This document shows, piece after piece, positions 34,461-47,515 of a DNA stretch of 64,000 bases (positions within the stretch are counted from its first letter, which is position 1; the number at the start of each line of letters is the position of its first letter). The DNA is from Isoetes taiwanensis. Taxonomy: Eukaryota; Streptophyta; Lycopodiopsida; Isoetales; Isoetaceae. The stretch lies in the NCBI GenBank assembly GCA_021234155.1, contig JAJEKV010000026.1:3768644-3832643 (forward strand), read 5' to 3'. Made by a program: the position numbers and the translations under genes. The notes below the pieces were generated by a model, which made no database searches, was not told where the DNA came from, and was given only the letters and a program-made list of their open reading frames with translations.

Positions 34461-37400
34461 AATCATGACAGATCAGAGGGACTCAAAGTCCGAGCACCAA
34501 CCGTATTATACGTAAGTCCTTTGGTCATGTCGTAAGTCTATCTTGAACTCAAAATTATCATAGTTCAACCGCGATTTGCCGAAGATGATGTTGAGCCAAG
34601 ATGTGAAAAATACATCCCTAATTCAAAGATAAAAAGAAGAGATGCTATAATGCACTCCAATAAGAATATATCATGAGGCTCTGAACACAAGATACATAAG
34701 TTAAACAATCAGGTCCTAGAATAACTGTAATTGTTGATCAAATTCACTCCTCACGACCTAAATAGATCTACGCAGGAAAGAGTATCTATTTCCCTTGAAG
34801 TGTGCCAGCCGAAATTTGATGATGAATTCAAAACGGGATAGTACTTCTAGGTATGCCATCGGTGCCCCTACCTAATTTATAAAGAACTCGAAAGCAGACT
34901 GAAAATATCCCTGTGTTATATTTTGGTTTGTGCTAAATCCGTCAAGAAATGTAGAATGAAGGTAAAGCAAGCTGCTAAAGTGCCGCTAGCTTAAATGAAG
35001 GGCTTTTCCATTTTCGTAGGTTTCAGAATCAATGCCTCACATAATCACTGAGCTCGGCATTCAATGTAGGTCCATAAAGTTCTATTCAGGCTTTTGCCTC
35101 CTTGACTCAGAATACCTTATGTTTATGCACTACCAAGAAAATTGTAATACTTTTTCTCGCTTATAATTCAAGAAAACTCTAGCTCTCACTATTTGTCCTG
35201 GCCTCGTTGTGTGTCTACATATTGAAATCCTGGAGAGCAAAATGACTTTCATTTTGGTTTTTACTCTTGTTTATAAAGTTTTTTTCGCAGAATCACCCAT
35301 GAACAAAGAATCATTAAAATTCTGACAGCCGGTAATATTGCACTGGCTGCCCAACATGTGGAAGATGAAGACAGGATCTCTAAAGAATGCTTGCCTTAAT
35401 CGTCAGTGTTGTCGTCACCAAGAAGTATTGGTAGATGCTTATGTAAGTGGCTAAGATATGGATATCTATATGATAAACGTAAAAGTTTGCCTTACGAAAT
35501 AGCTCACAAGAAGGCCAAATATAGTACCAAGGTTCCACTATAGCTATAGCTGCAGCATCAGCTCATTCTAGAATTCAGAATCCAAATTTCTGCTTATTTA
35601 CATGCCTAACTTCCTGCAGCAGATCAAAGCTTCTGGGCATGGCATCATATTCCATGCCATTTGAAATTTTCTTCTATAGAGGTTCCATAAGCTTCTGTGT
35701 TTTGCCGAAGCCCATTATCCGTGTTTCAGGTTCTTTTACTGCATCCTCATCCGTATGTCCATTGTAAGTCCTTGGTTGAATGGGACTAACAAGTGCCTTG
35801 GTCTCATATCTTCAAGAGCCATAGTTTTGCCGGGCTGCAAGAACTTGCCATGACAGTTAAATTGTTATATTACTGATTGAGCCTTTGGTTATGCAACAAA
35901 GGTGCTTATGCTCTTCAGAATTTTATATTGACAAGTCATATCTATGGCTTTATCGGGTTTCAGGATCAAGAAGAGAGAAAGAAGAGTAGAAGGATGTTGT
36001 ACCGCTTTTGAAGTGCAGAAGAGATGCGAAGTTAAGCGACAACAACAGCGATCTCTTCACTTTCTGTTTACCCAACCGAAATGGGTACAACCATTTCATG
36101 CAAAACAAGCAGGCTCAAGAGCAATCAACCGTATTGTTAGATAGCAATGCTCCATAAGAATAGAGGCAGCTAAAGTGGAGGTTCTGAAAGAGCGTGCATT
36201 GCGATCAGTAGAGCGTATTTACGCGAAGCAACAAGACATATTAATAATAAACATGTTTGATGAAGAGTGTATGAGGTTGTATGTGATGACAATAACGTAA
36301 GACTAGGAATGGCATAGACATGCTTAATCTATAAGAACATTTTCTTGTATAGATTGCCATTGTTATATGGCAAGATATTATGCTATCAAGCCAAATTCTA
36401 GCTATTATTATTATATATTTAGTTTCTTCCGGGCCACCGAAGAAGTATTGGCGACGCTTGTAAGTGGTTAAGCCATTCCGCATTCATCCGCTTTTCTTGT
36501 GTGATATAGAAGTTTGGTAGTATTTGAAATGCAAAGACAATTTCAACGTTCTTAAACTGGTGGTTGTCTCAAAAGCCGAAAGTGAAATCAATTATATGGT
36601 TGTATCTTTACCGCCTAAAACTACTTCTACCTAGTCCTCGCCCTCGAAAGCATTATCAAGATCGGGTAAACCAAATTAGAACTCAGGACAAAGCATTCGG
36701 AATTCGGTGAAGGTACATAAGGGTCGCTATTACAATTGGCTAATACGAACTTCAGCATTTGGGACAAAAGATATAGATGACAAACACTAACTTATATTCA
36801 TGGGCACAATGAAGAGGATCAACCAAACACTACAACAAAACTAAAAAATGATGATCATCTCAACAAGGTGACTCATAGTATATACCCCGGCATGAAAAAT
36901 GATGGGGACAATATATCTATGCATGCATATGCATGGTATGCACATTAGTGAGCCTTGGGAGAATCAATGGGTGAGAGTAGTGCTTATAGAGGGTGAGTTC
37001 CAAGCCGAGTGTAGTGTTCCAAGCATTTGGGTAGAATTGTCAAAGGAACGATTTTGAGACCTCCGCTGAGAGTCATGCCCCAAGATTTGGTAGAGTTATC
37101 AACATGCCTTTAGGTGTTTCAGTTTAGTATGATAGATCTTAGGTATATGTGCATGCTCATAGATTTTAACAATAAAAGTTCTACTTTGAGGTCGACACAT
37201 CTAACCTCACCGAAAGTGTAGTATGGTGTTCTATATGGGGATAACAATGTGGATAATACTCTGTGGATTCCTTGTGCAAACTTGAATGTAACTATTTTGA
37301 GGCTTATAGATAGTCTATTAGGTTTTGTGAAATAAAGTGTAAACATTGTGAAAGATTTTGGACCCAATGGTTTCAATGTTGTTTTTCAATGGGATCTGTG

Positions 37401-40400
37401 AAGAATCTTGATTGTTGACATTCTGCCTAACTTCCATGAAATTTTGAAATAGAAGATATTACATTTAATTCCTCATATACTTGTAAAGACAGCTAATGTT
37501 GCCACATATGGAATAGACCATTGTAAAGCGCAACATCATTAAGCAATAGTCTCCATTGCAAAACAAATAAACGAAAACAAATGCAACTCCGCCCGCATTT
37601 AAAAGGTTAGACATAAAACGAAACAAGAAAACGACGCCAGAGGGTAACCTCATTTCAAGCAAAGACCTGAAAGTTTTGTTTGTTTGGTTGGAGAAACCGT
37701 GGTATGATTTTGTTAGCTTGATGAGAAACTATTTTAATAGGAAAATTTTTGTCGTTTTTAAGGCAATTGATTCTATAAATTTCCAATAAAGTCTATTAGA
37801 GTTTTACTTTTCCTTAACCCGAAATTTTAGAATTGAAAACAAATTTTGTTAAGATTGAGGGCTTTAACTTCCATTCTTTCATGTGATATAACAAAAGCAT
37901 GCGATGTAGGAACAAGAAAAAGAAAGCTGTTCTTCTGATGAAGGCAACGATAAACACGATGAGAAAATAAAGCAAAGAAATTTACTCAGGATTTACATTC
38001 ATTTTTTCAACGTTGTAGTTAAGCCTTTAGGGGCTGCATTCATATCAAGCTGAAGCTTAAATTTGGTTCCTGCATTGTAGAAAAACGTTGATTTTTTTTT
38101 TTTCGAAGTTGATCCCATGGTTTCCCTCAAAGTTTAGTTGCCCTTCTAAAACGTTTTTAAAAGTCTCCAAAATTCAATCAGATCGGGGTTGCTTTTATCC
38201 ATTCGAGCCTTTTTACGAGGTCATCTATCTGGCGCGATTTGCTGGGGGCATCGAAGGATTTAGATTTAACCCTTTTTAGAATCATATATAAAACGGAAGA
38301 ACTCCTCTCTGCTTTGATAGTTTCTAGGTCTAGCCCTTTGCTACAGCTTCAACGTTTGTGTTGTTTTTTGTAAAAATCCTAAAATTGATGTTCCTGCACC
38401 GTTTCTACCTCATGTGGGTGGAAAAACTGTTTTGTGGTATTTCCCGTGATTTGCTTCATCGCTAATAGAAGTTTTCATTTTGGACGCCACCAAAGACGCA
38501 TTCAGGCCCCATATATTGTTTGTTTGCAAAGGAAAAAATATTAAGTTTCTAAGGTAGACAATTTGGGTTCTTCAAATGAGTAGATCTGGATTCTGTACTG
38601 CTATGGTTGAGTCATCAAACATCAGATTTCCAAGGGGATTCATCTTTGTTAAGCAATGTGCCCCAAATGACTTGTAAGGGGAGTTTTTCAATCCATTTCC
38701 ACAAGAACACACAAGGAATTAGGGTTTTTTCACTACTTCTTGGGATAAATTTTTTAGTGGAAGGGATCAATTCTTGCCCTTCACAAAATTGTGTATGGGG
38801 GTGTTTTGGCTCTCTCGCATAACACACACATGCATATCTCTTTTTGTATAGGTGCATCTCCCCGAAGATTTCCCTTTCATGCTTCATTTTTTACCTTAAA
38901 GCTCTCTTCTTTTCTTTGTATGGAAAACTACGGGGAGTTGTTCCATCTGGCTTTTTAGCATGAATAAGCTAAGTTGGTAAGTCTTCTAATCATGATGATA
39001 GGATCAAAACGCATGGCAAAATTTTCTATTTTATATATTATATGTGCAAGCATTTAAAGCTCTTATTTTATATGTTTTGTGGCATATCTTTAATTATTAT
39101 CTTGATTTTAAATGTTTAAACAAAGAATGGCGAATAAAGGTGACATGATTGAGTGTGTATTTGCATAGCAAATTTAAAGGCAATCAATGAAAATCCATGA
39201 AGTTTCTTTTAGAGTTAATTTCATGTCAGCTGCATATTGACTCCAGCCTTAGGCATTGTTTTAAGGTTGTCAATCCCATATGTCTCACTCCTTGAGCATT
39301 GTTAACATCTGGCAATCGTTTATATACTTCTCCATCTCACTAATTTATATAACCAATTATTTATTATTTACTTTTCTTTAGGTCACAGTCAATCTTCATT
39401 TCTCAAATGGCTCTCTCGACAAACATACAAACTGCTGTTTTTGTGCATGCATGCTCCAGCTTGGTCGTAAGAAGGTTATTGTTAGCCAGCTTTGTTGTTA
39501 AGAAGATACATTAATGTTCAGCCATTTTGATTGATGAGGTGGAGCCATGCTTTTAAAGTAGCTATGAAGTTCACAATTAGGTTATGAGCTTTAAATAATT
39601 TGCTTCGGTTCATCATGTCTCCCCACTATATAACATCAAAGATCGGTTACTGTGTTTTGTTTAACTTCTAAATAATCCTTTGAACTCTATATGCAAGTGC
39701 TTTTATAAACATATGGTTATTGGAGACTGGCTCAAATCACCAATATTTAAATAAATCAGACGATAGGACATTTTTCTGCTAGAAGTCCAATGGTTGGTTT
39801 TCCCGATGGGCTATGTTTAGCTCTATCATCTTGGTCATCAGGGTATTGATTTGGGCAAGTCAGAATCGTACCAAACAGCAAGGGAATATGGACCAAAACC
39901 ATGCTTACACATTAACTTTTCAGGTATATAGTATTCAAATTAACCTGGTCAAATCTATGGCGTAATATTAATCACTGACCATACTTCTAAAATGGAAACA
40001 TCAGCAACGCCTCTATTTTCCTTTGATTGGTATGCGATGGTAATGCAAATGATATAGCATGCAATAGGGCAAGATGATGGTAAACCAAATCATTTCCATG
40101 TCATTTTGTTATTAGTAGGCCTTTTAGTTTCTTTATTATTCCCACTTATATTTATATTGCCACTATTATGGTGGTGGTTTCCTTGTTTTATGAAGTTCAG
40201 AAGTTTTAGGCATTATAAGCCCACCATTCTTATAAAAAAACATCTGCCATTATTTAGAGTAAAATGTCACAACAATTGTCTTATAAGTTCCTTCCATATT
40301 CTACAATGCGAAGCCTCATCTTATCGGAGGCACATATACCGCATATTATTCTTGAAATAGATTGTGGTTTCATATAGATGATATCCATCTCTTTGTGCTC

Positions 40401-43310
40401 CAGTTCTATGGAATAAATGATGGCTATCTTTTATCATGGTTGTTTTAAGAAGGTAAATGCTACTAGATATAAATTCCCAAATATTGTGGCTATTTCTCAT
40501 TAATTCTGTCATGATCTAACAATGGTATGGTTTTATGCCTTCTAACACAAGAAGCAAAGGGCAAGATACACGTCACCTTATGAGGAGAACCTTTCAAGAA
40601 ATGTCGCTTATTCTAAAAGAGAAGGATCGCCAAAAGTGCCCATCAGAATAGGTAGTTGATAATGTTACCGGAACTTTCGAATGATAATTTTATCGGTGCA
40701 AATTATGACCATCCTTGTCTTCACAAGATGCCGCCAGAGCAAAAAATCGATGCATCGCCTTCTAATATAGGGGAATATAGTTGCTTACGAGCTGATTTCG
40801 CCAATTGTTCACCCGTGACATCCTTTCTCGTAAGACGTGTCAAAGGCAAGACACAATCTCCAATAGTTCTGATGAAGCGCTGGCAACCCCGCAAGCATTG
40901 TACATTTTAACTGACGGCAGTTTTAATCAAGAATTCAGAAGTTAACCTTCCTAGATCCATAAAAACACCATGATAATTGATGAAGCCAAGAAAACTCAAA
41001 GATCATTCCTACCAATGACATACTTAGCTTTGGCATATAAAGCAGCTAAACCAAAATTTAGTACCAAAATTTCGATGGGATTACATCAAACCATTTCCGG
41101 AGTACGAACATGTATCAGCTTCTCCATAGAAGGCTATTGACTAATGATACGACAACAAGACAAATATAGAGAATCATATGTCATTTCATTTATGCCCCTA
41201 GCCTATCGTTGCCCGCATTTAAGTTTCCAATGCAGTTAGTAACATGCATAAGAGTTATCCGAGGGTGTCAACATGAAACGATCGACGAGGGTGAAGACAC
41301 ATAAGGAATCCACCACACGCATCTATAGCACTAGCTATCAATACCATATCTAGACAAGATGCCGCCTAGAACCCGCTACTGCGGGATCCAATGTAAGGAG
41401 AAACCAAGCATATCTCAAGAACCTAGGTTACTGGATCGTTATTAGATCTCAACACCGCCCCATACCCAAGTGATGATTTTACCCTCAGCATCGATAGCCT
41501 TTTGGCTAGACAAGCCACGCTTATCCGTTAAGTGATGCATAAACCCCTTGAAGAAGTACTTCCATCTTCTTCATTCCCAACTTTGCGAGATAACACAATG
41601 ATATCAACGGTGGAGATAAGTTCACGAGGATGCTCAAGCCACTGATCTGTCAGGCAGCATATGAGGATGTCCCATACCAACACCATTAGCTCCACCACAA
41701 AGACTCACGCAGGTGATTCAAAGAACAAGTCTATACTTGTTTCAATACACAAGAGAAGAGCTTAGGAGTAGAGCCAGACATCTCCTGTTGCTACCGTTGG
41801 AATTGCCGGCCCCAAACACCTGTGATAAGATACTCAAGCTTATCTCAACAGACACTACGTGAAGCCCGAGAGGAGGGAGTCAACCACTGGGGGTAAGTTT
41901 GGTTTTTAGAGTGATTCCGCTTTATCCCAAACCCACTCTTCCCATGGAAGCATAACAATTCCGTAGTCCTTAATTCTATATTCATTACAAGAGGAGCATA
42001 TCAGAGGGCCCCAGCTGCCATTCAAAGACAAGACTTACCAGAAAGCTTCACGAATGCATTTCACAGTACCAATACTTCTCCACGACACACGTCAGAATTG
42101 GTTAACTCTTTCTATCACAAGCTCATTCCTTCAGAAGTTTCTTAGCTTCAGCCCTTCGCTTTTGTTATTTGGTTCGCGAACCCAAACCGCCTCGCTTCTC
42201 CCTTCTCCACAGATGGTGCCAACCGCCTCATTTTAATTCGTCTCTACCATGGCTGCCACGTATGCCATGGGCAGCACGGTTAACCTCAGAATCGTTCGCG
42301 TATCTTCACGCCTTAACTCGAGATCGCGGGTCAGAAGTGACACCGCAGGTGGCACCGACCTCTATTCTGCTCGCCTCTAAGGTTATTTAAATCATTAAAA
42401 GGTTTAATAATCTTCAATGGGTTATTCCCATTAAGATATTTGCAACTCCTTAACTATTTAAGTATTTGCCTTCCATTAATCCATAATAATGTCCTTAAGG
42501 CAAATTGGGTAACCATGTTCATTAACTCGGCATGGTTGCACCCTCAGTCTAAGATTCACCATGCCGGTGCACCACAACAACTAATCTACTAGGGCATACA
42601 TTGAGTAAACATCCATTATGGCACATATTTAAATGCATGCAAAATTATTTGTAGCAATGGTCTCATGCAACTTATTTAGGCATAACAACATAAAGTCCAT
42701 GTTCCTCGAATCCTCGAATGATCTTCCAAACATGTTCTTCATGCTCACTTCAAATCTTCAATAAACTGTAATATCATCCGTGAGGAGATCATAAGCAGAT
42801 CCAAAACTTCCGAAAAAATATCATAGTCATATGTCGAAGACCACCGAACATCTCGTAGAAGGCTTTAAAGGTATGACTCAGCACTGAAAATGACCATGCC
42901 TGAAGCTTGAGGTTATCTTTCTACCACCACCTTTCCCATCCTGATAAGATTATAGATTACCCGAAGATTCATTTTGGTAAAGTATCGTGCACCTCACAGA
43001 ATCACTCGGCAATCCTAGAATCATGGAACTAGTTACTAATGCTGATCTTGTTAGCCATATCCACAACAATCGGCAGAAAGAACCGTTTCTTTTATTAAAC
43101 AAAGAAGGTGTTTCTGTGACTGAAAGAATGTTGATAAATCTAGTCGCAAGATTCTCCTCGATGTAGGTCCGCAGTTTCCACTGCTAATGACAACCCATGA
43201 TAGGGCCATATGGCTGGTTGTCCCCGGTCAAGGATCAATAAGCCATAGACGATGTTCCCGCCAAGTTATTGGTTTTGACAGTTGCCTTTTTGCCTCCAAC
43301 GGGGTTCCGC
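34461..43310. other. Anonymous DNA inside the chromovirus
   Basis: About 8.8 kb of mostly AT-rich DNA with no gene or domain I can name. It holds a short direct repeat around AAGAAGTATTGG (35416 and 36434), each followed by GTAAGTGG.TAAG. A frame on the minus strand near 35690-35590 reads GMEYDAMPRSFDLLQEVRHV then a stop, which looks protein-like but is unassigned. A GC-richer patch lies at 42170-42390. This stretch separates the integrase from gag-protease, so it is probably one or more later insertions. Confidence 0.5.
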
Positions 43311-43523
43311 GACCAAAATCGCTTTAAGCTTATTTAATTTAAAATCGCCATGATTTCCTCGTCATCGGAAAATGGGATCACTCCTCGCCAAGTGGTTTTT
43401 AAAAACTAAAATCGCTTGCCGCATTTTCGTCGGTTTACACCGGTCCGGTCGTACCGGGTTCTGCGACGTCGCTTCGTGTTTTAAAATTGAATCGCTACGA
43501 CGCTGCGGGTCTCCAAAAAAATG

Positions 43524-44205
43524 AAAATCGCGTAGTTTATTTTTCTATTTAATATAAACAAGATAAGTGGTTAATATATGCCAAAGGAGCTGCCATTAGA
43601 GCGACCGCTTCTAATTCCTTGCCCATCTTTGTTAAATTGTTCCGGCAATAAAGACCGCTCAAGATATGTCCTCTAGCGTTAATCCGCTTCCTCTTCCTCT
43701 CCGCGACATCGCCAATCCTCCTGGCGGACAAAGAACGCCCCGGCCTTTCACCATCGCTTTGCGATGAGGAAAGGAGCTTTCATTGGCGAACGTCTGGCGC
43801 TTCCTCAAGAAATAACGACAGAATGGCTCAACGAGCCAAATAAAGATGAAACGATGTTATCAGCAGAGCACGATGCAAATGGCTGCATCAAATTGTCACG
43901 CCCTCAGATGGACAAAACAATGTATAATTTTTATGAATGGGAACAAGTAAGTAGAATCAATGACAATGTTTCTATGGCGTAGTAGAAAAGTACATAGATA
44001 CGCAGACATGTGCAAACACAGTATCGTAAGGCAGCAGTCACCACACACGAAAGGAAAATTGAAATCGCTAATGGTTTTTCGCGTCACCACGTCACGACGC
44101 CAAAGAAAAGAAGAAAAAAATGGAAATCGCTAAACGATTAATTCAATATAAACAAAGCCTGCGTACCATATGAAAGGAGCCGCCAAGTTTATCCCGCCAG
44201 AAGTT
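43524..44205. repeat. Direct repeat within the left end of the CpG-rich block
   Basis: About 43524-43600 and 44124-44200 share AAATCGC, (T)AATATAAACAA, ATATG, AAAGGAGC(T/C)GCCA, in order, some 600 bp apart. The AATATAAA could be a TATA box. A related arrangement, AAAATCGCC...TTTATAAAAAACGCCGCCAA, occurs at 51257-51340. Confidence 0.55.
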
Positions 44206-47200
44206 CCCCGCCGGAAGTTCTCCCCGCGATAGTGCAGCCTTGTTTGATAGGTTTGTTAGAATGTCGGATTCAGATTATGAGGATGAGGGCCTATGAGCCG
44301 AAGCTTTCGATGATGGCAATACCGGGAGGATTCATCCGACCACCGATGCCAATTGCTCTACGACCGCCCCATGTTACTGCGTACCCGGCCCCGGTGGTTC
44401 CAATGTCGGGTGGAGGTGGTTCGGGATGTATCCTCATCCGGTAAATCGCTTTAGGGCAAGAACGGGCCCCAGGAGTTCGTAAGGTTCATGGCATGTGTTC
44501 TTGAAAGAGACATATGATTCTATGATTAGCCTGCCAACGGCGGTAGGCTCCGTTTTGCGACATCGTGATCGCACTCCAAATTTCTCCCCTTCCACGAGAC
44601 CGCATGCACGTTGTTTCCGAAAGTGGCATAGATATGAGGGACGGTGGAGCAATACCGTGAGGGCCATAATACGTACGCCGTCGGGTCATGCGTTTCCTAT
44701 TTGCATTAAGGTGGGACGATCCACAGTAAGTGTGCCTTGGGTGGAGGATTGGAACAATCTTAGTGGCTAGCGTCATTACTGCCAATGGCCAAAGACGCAT
44801 CAAGACGCAGACCTCTAGCGTAAATAAGATCACGTTGAGACAGATGGAAGGAGGCAACGATCCCGCCGAATACGCGGTCTGCTCGCTGGTGCAGCTGTAA
44901 GGTTCGCATGCAGCATGGCGATAATACTTCCTCAATGAGACTAGCATCAGCCGCCCGTGATTGAATACCGCAGTGGGAGAGGTGCAAAAAGACCGCTGGT
45001 CCGTTTCCACATCCACACGCCGCGACGTACTCCAGGTGGTGGTCGGCGTGATGAGGGTGACGATTTTACCGCCACCTGAGGAACCCCGTGCACGTGCCCA
45101 CAACTGCAAAAGCGGAGGAGTCACAGACGCACGCGACATATAGGTCAGCAGAGACAAAGACGTACCGAATGGTCATGCGCGGAGGACAAAGGCGCTGACC
45201 GATATTTGCGCTGCCGCATTCTCGGCACATCCATTCTGGCGCTGCAGGTATATTCTACCAGCTTCAATTCTAATCTGAGTAGAAAGAGCTGCGGGCAGCG
45301 AATAGAAACGCGGAATGCACAGCGTCGTAGGACATGGCGAAAAGGTCCCATGCTCGTGAGGAGACCACCGCAGCCGAAAGGCCACATATCGGTTTCTGAC
45401 ATGAGCCGAGGGATGTGGGCGTCAGCAACAAGTACCATTGTTTGGTGAGCTTAATGTCATGTCTACTATGTTTGTAAATGTAAAACCAGCACTCACCTTC
45501 TGCTCATTCTAACGTGACTATGTTTTCCTACGGGCTATCAATGATCGACAGCCTTTGAGGAGAACATATAGAGGCCCTGGCACATGCGGTGAGGCCCTCA
45601 GCCATTCAAGGCTCACGCCGCGGATCCTAACATGGATCCTAGCGTTCTACAAGATGACAAGGCGAGGGGCTACGATTGTGATACCACTTTACGCCGCCAG
45701 TGGTTCCGGGGCTTGCATGGGTTATCCAGCCTTTCACATGTTGTGTACACATAAGAAGGGGTCGCAACAGACAAAGAATGCATTACGGGGTGCCGCTTAC
45801 ACTGGTGTTTGAACGGATGGGGCACAAGGCCAAGGTCCATCACCATTGACATTGGATCTGAGAGGAGGAGTGGCCATAGAAGAGGCGCTGCCAACGACCC
45901 ATACCTGCTTCAACGAAAGCACGGCGTAAAGAACTTTGCTTGTCACCATTTCATGTTTAGATGTAATGCCCGCATGGATAAAGCGTGTCGCGGTCATATC
46001 TTTGTTGGTTCCATTGCAGCCAGCATGGCGGACAACTCATGCCGACATAAGGTCTCGCCATCGCCAAGATGTCTCGCAAAGCTATCTAATCTCATGCCGA
46101 GCCCTACTCCAGAGCGGTATGAGCACTTGAAAATCACTCTACAATGCCTATGGTACCGGAGATCTTCGAAAAGTGTCTTTTGCTCAGCTTTGATTAGAAA
46201 TATCGCTTGTAGTCGACGAATACACCGGCACCTCAAAATTATCTTGGCCCACAATTCGGTTGTGGGCTGGCGCAGGGGCGAAATGGCACACACCGCAGGG
46301 TTGTGGCCTCCATGGATACATGGACACTAGCAATCACGCGGGAGGCCTATTGAGGGTGTTAAGAAGGTAAACTTTGCTGTAAGGTTAGGCCTCATGGATC
46401 TACACTCTAATTTGTTCGCTAGTAGATATCCAATCGGTGAGGAGCTTCCAGAGGGACAATTTTGACGCCAAAAGTGGAGCGCTGGAGTCAGGTATGTTCC
46501 TCTAAAGAAAGCACATCGCTAAGAATGATCCTCCATTTCATCGCACTCCTTCCTTCCTTTGCTTCAAATTGACTTTGGCCTGCATACCGCTGCATCCCCA
46601 TTCTAAACGACGCAGAAAAGCGCGAAGATCCGGCCGCAACGGTTTGAAGGAGATGCTAATAATCACGGCAGGACGGTTTGCGCTTGAACCGCCCATCGCG
46701 ATCCGGCGATAAATCATTATACCGTTTTGATGATGCAAAGATCATTGCACTTGTCCCGGCCAGATGTCCCGGCAAAGGTGCAAGCACCTCAGCAGGAGAT
46801 ATGTTTCTTCTGTAGGTACCGCCCCCACCTCTCTTCGGTGCTATATCCTGACGGAAGCGAGGTTCAAATTTTATCTAGCCACCACCAAGACTGTAGTGAC
46901 TTAACATACGCTGGAGATTGGTGGTTGTATTCGGCTGCGTAATGGCTTAGGAAATGCACACCGCGACGGAGGTAACGAACCAAGAACACATAGACGAGAA
47001 GACGTGGCTCCATTGCTTCGCGAGGTGCTTATCGCCGCTGGAGGGCGCTGCGATGCAAATGGTGAAACGCCCCATTGCGTAGGTTATGCGCTCAACAGCG
47101 GAGAGCACGGGTGCGTAACTTTTCAACGCCACGCCGGCTCTCTCAGTAACGCAAACCCGCAGCCATGCGAGAGGGTCGGCCTCGGGCGCCGCCGCATTTA

Positions 47201-47264
47201 ACCTGATCGTACGGATTTTGCAATGTTTGTAGTGTTTGGCAATGCATTTAAATCGTAAAATGAC

Positions 47265-47515
47265 ATTTAAATCAATTCATTTAGCCCATGCATTTAAATC
47301 AATGACATGTGTATGTCGACGGCATGTTGGTGATGTGGATGCCATATGGCATCTTTTGATGATGACATGTCACTACGGAATGATGACATGGCAATTCACA
47401 TCTGGCACTTTATTTCTCCTGTTTGCTTAACTTTAGAGAGAGAAGATATCCTAACAAGGAAATCCTAAGATATTTAAATCAATTCATTTAGCCCCATGCA
47501 TTTAAATCAATGACA
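47265..47515. repeat. Two near-identical 43 bp repeats, 207 bp apart
   Basis: ATTTAAATCAATTCATTTAG, then CCC(C)ATGCATTTAAATCAATGACA, occurs at 47265-47307 and 47472-47515, differing by one extra C. Between them is the perfect 16 bp palindrome GATGCCATATGGCATC at 47338-47353. The second copy ends in CAATGACAATGTTTCTAT, which also occurs at about 43956-43978. Confidence 0.9.

Noticed and set aside
44486-45157. Open frame of 223 codons on the minus strand in the CpG-rich block, and similar long frames at 45809-46330, 48206-48721 and 49445-49990
   Set aside because: They overlap each other on both strands, have no recognisable domain, and occur where few stop codons are expected from the base composition. 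I do not call them genes.
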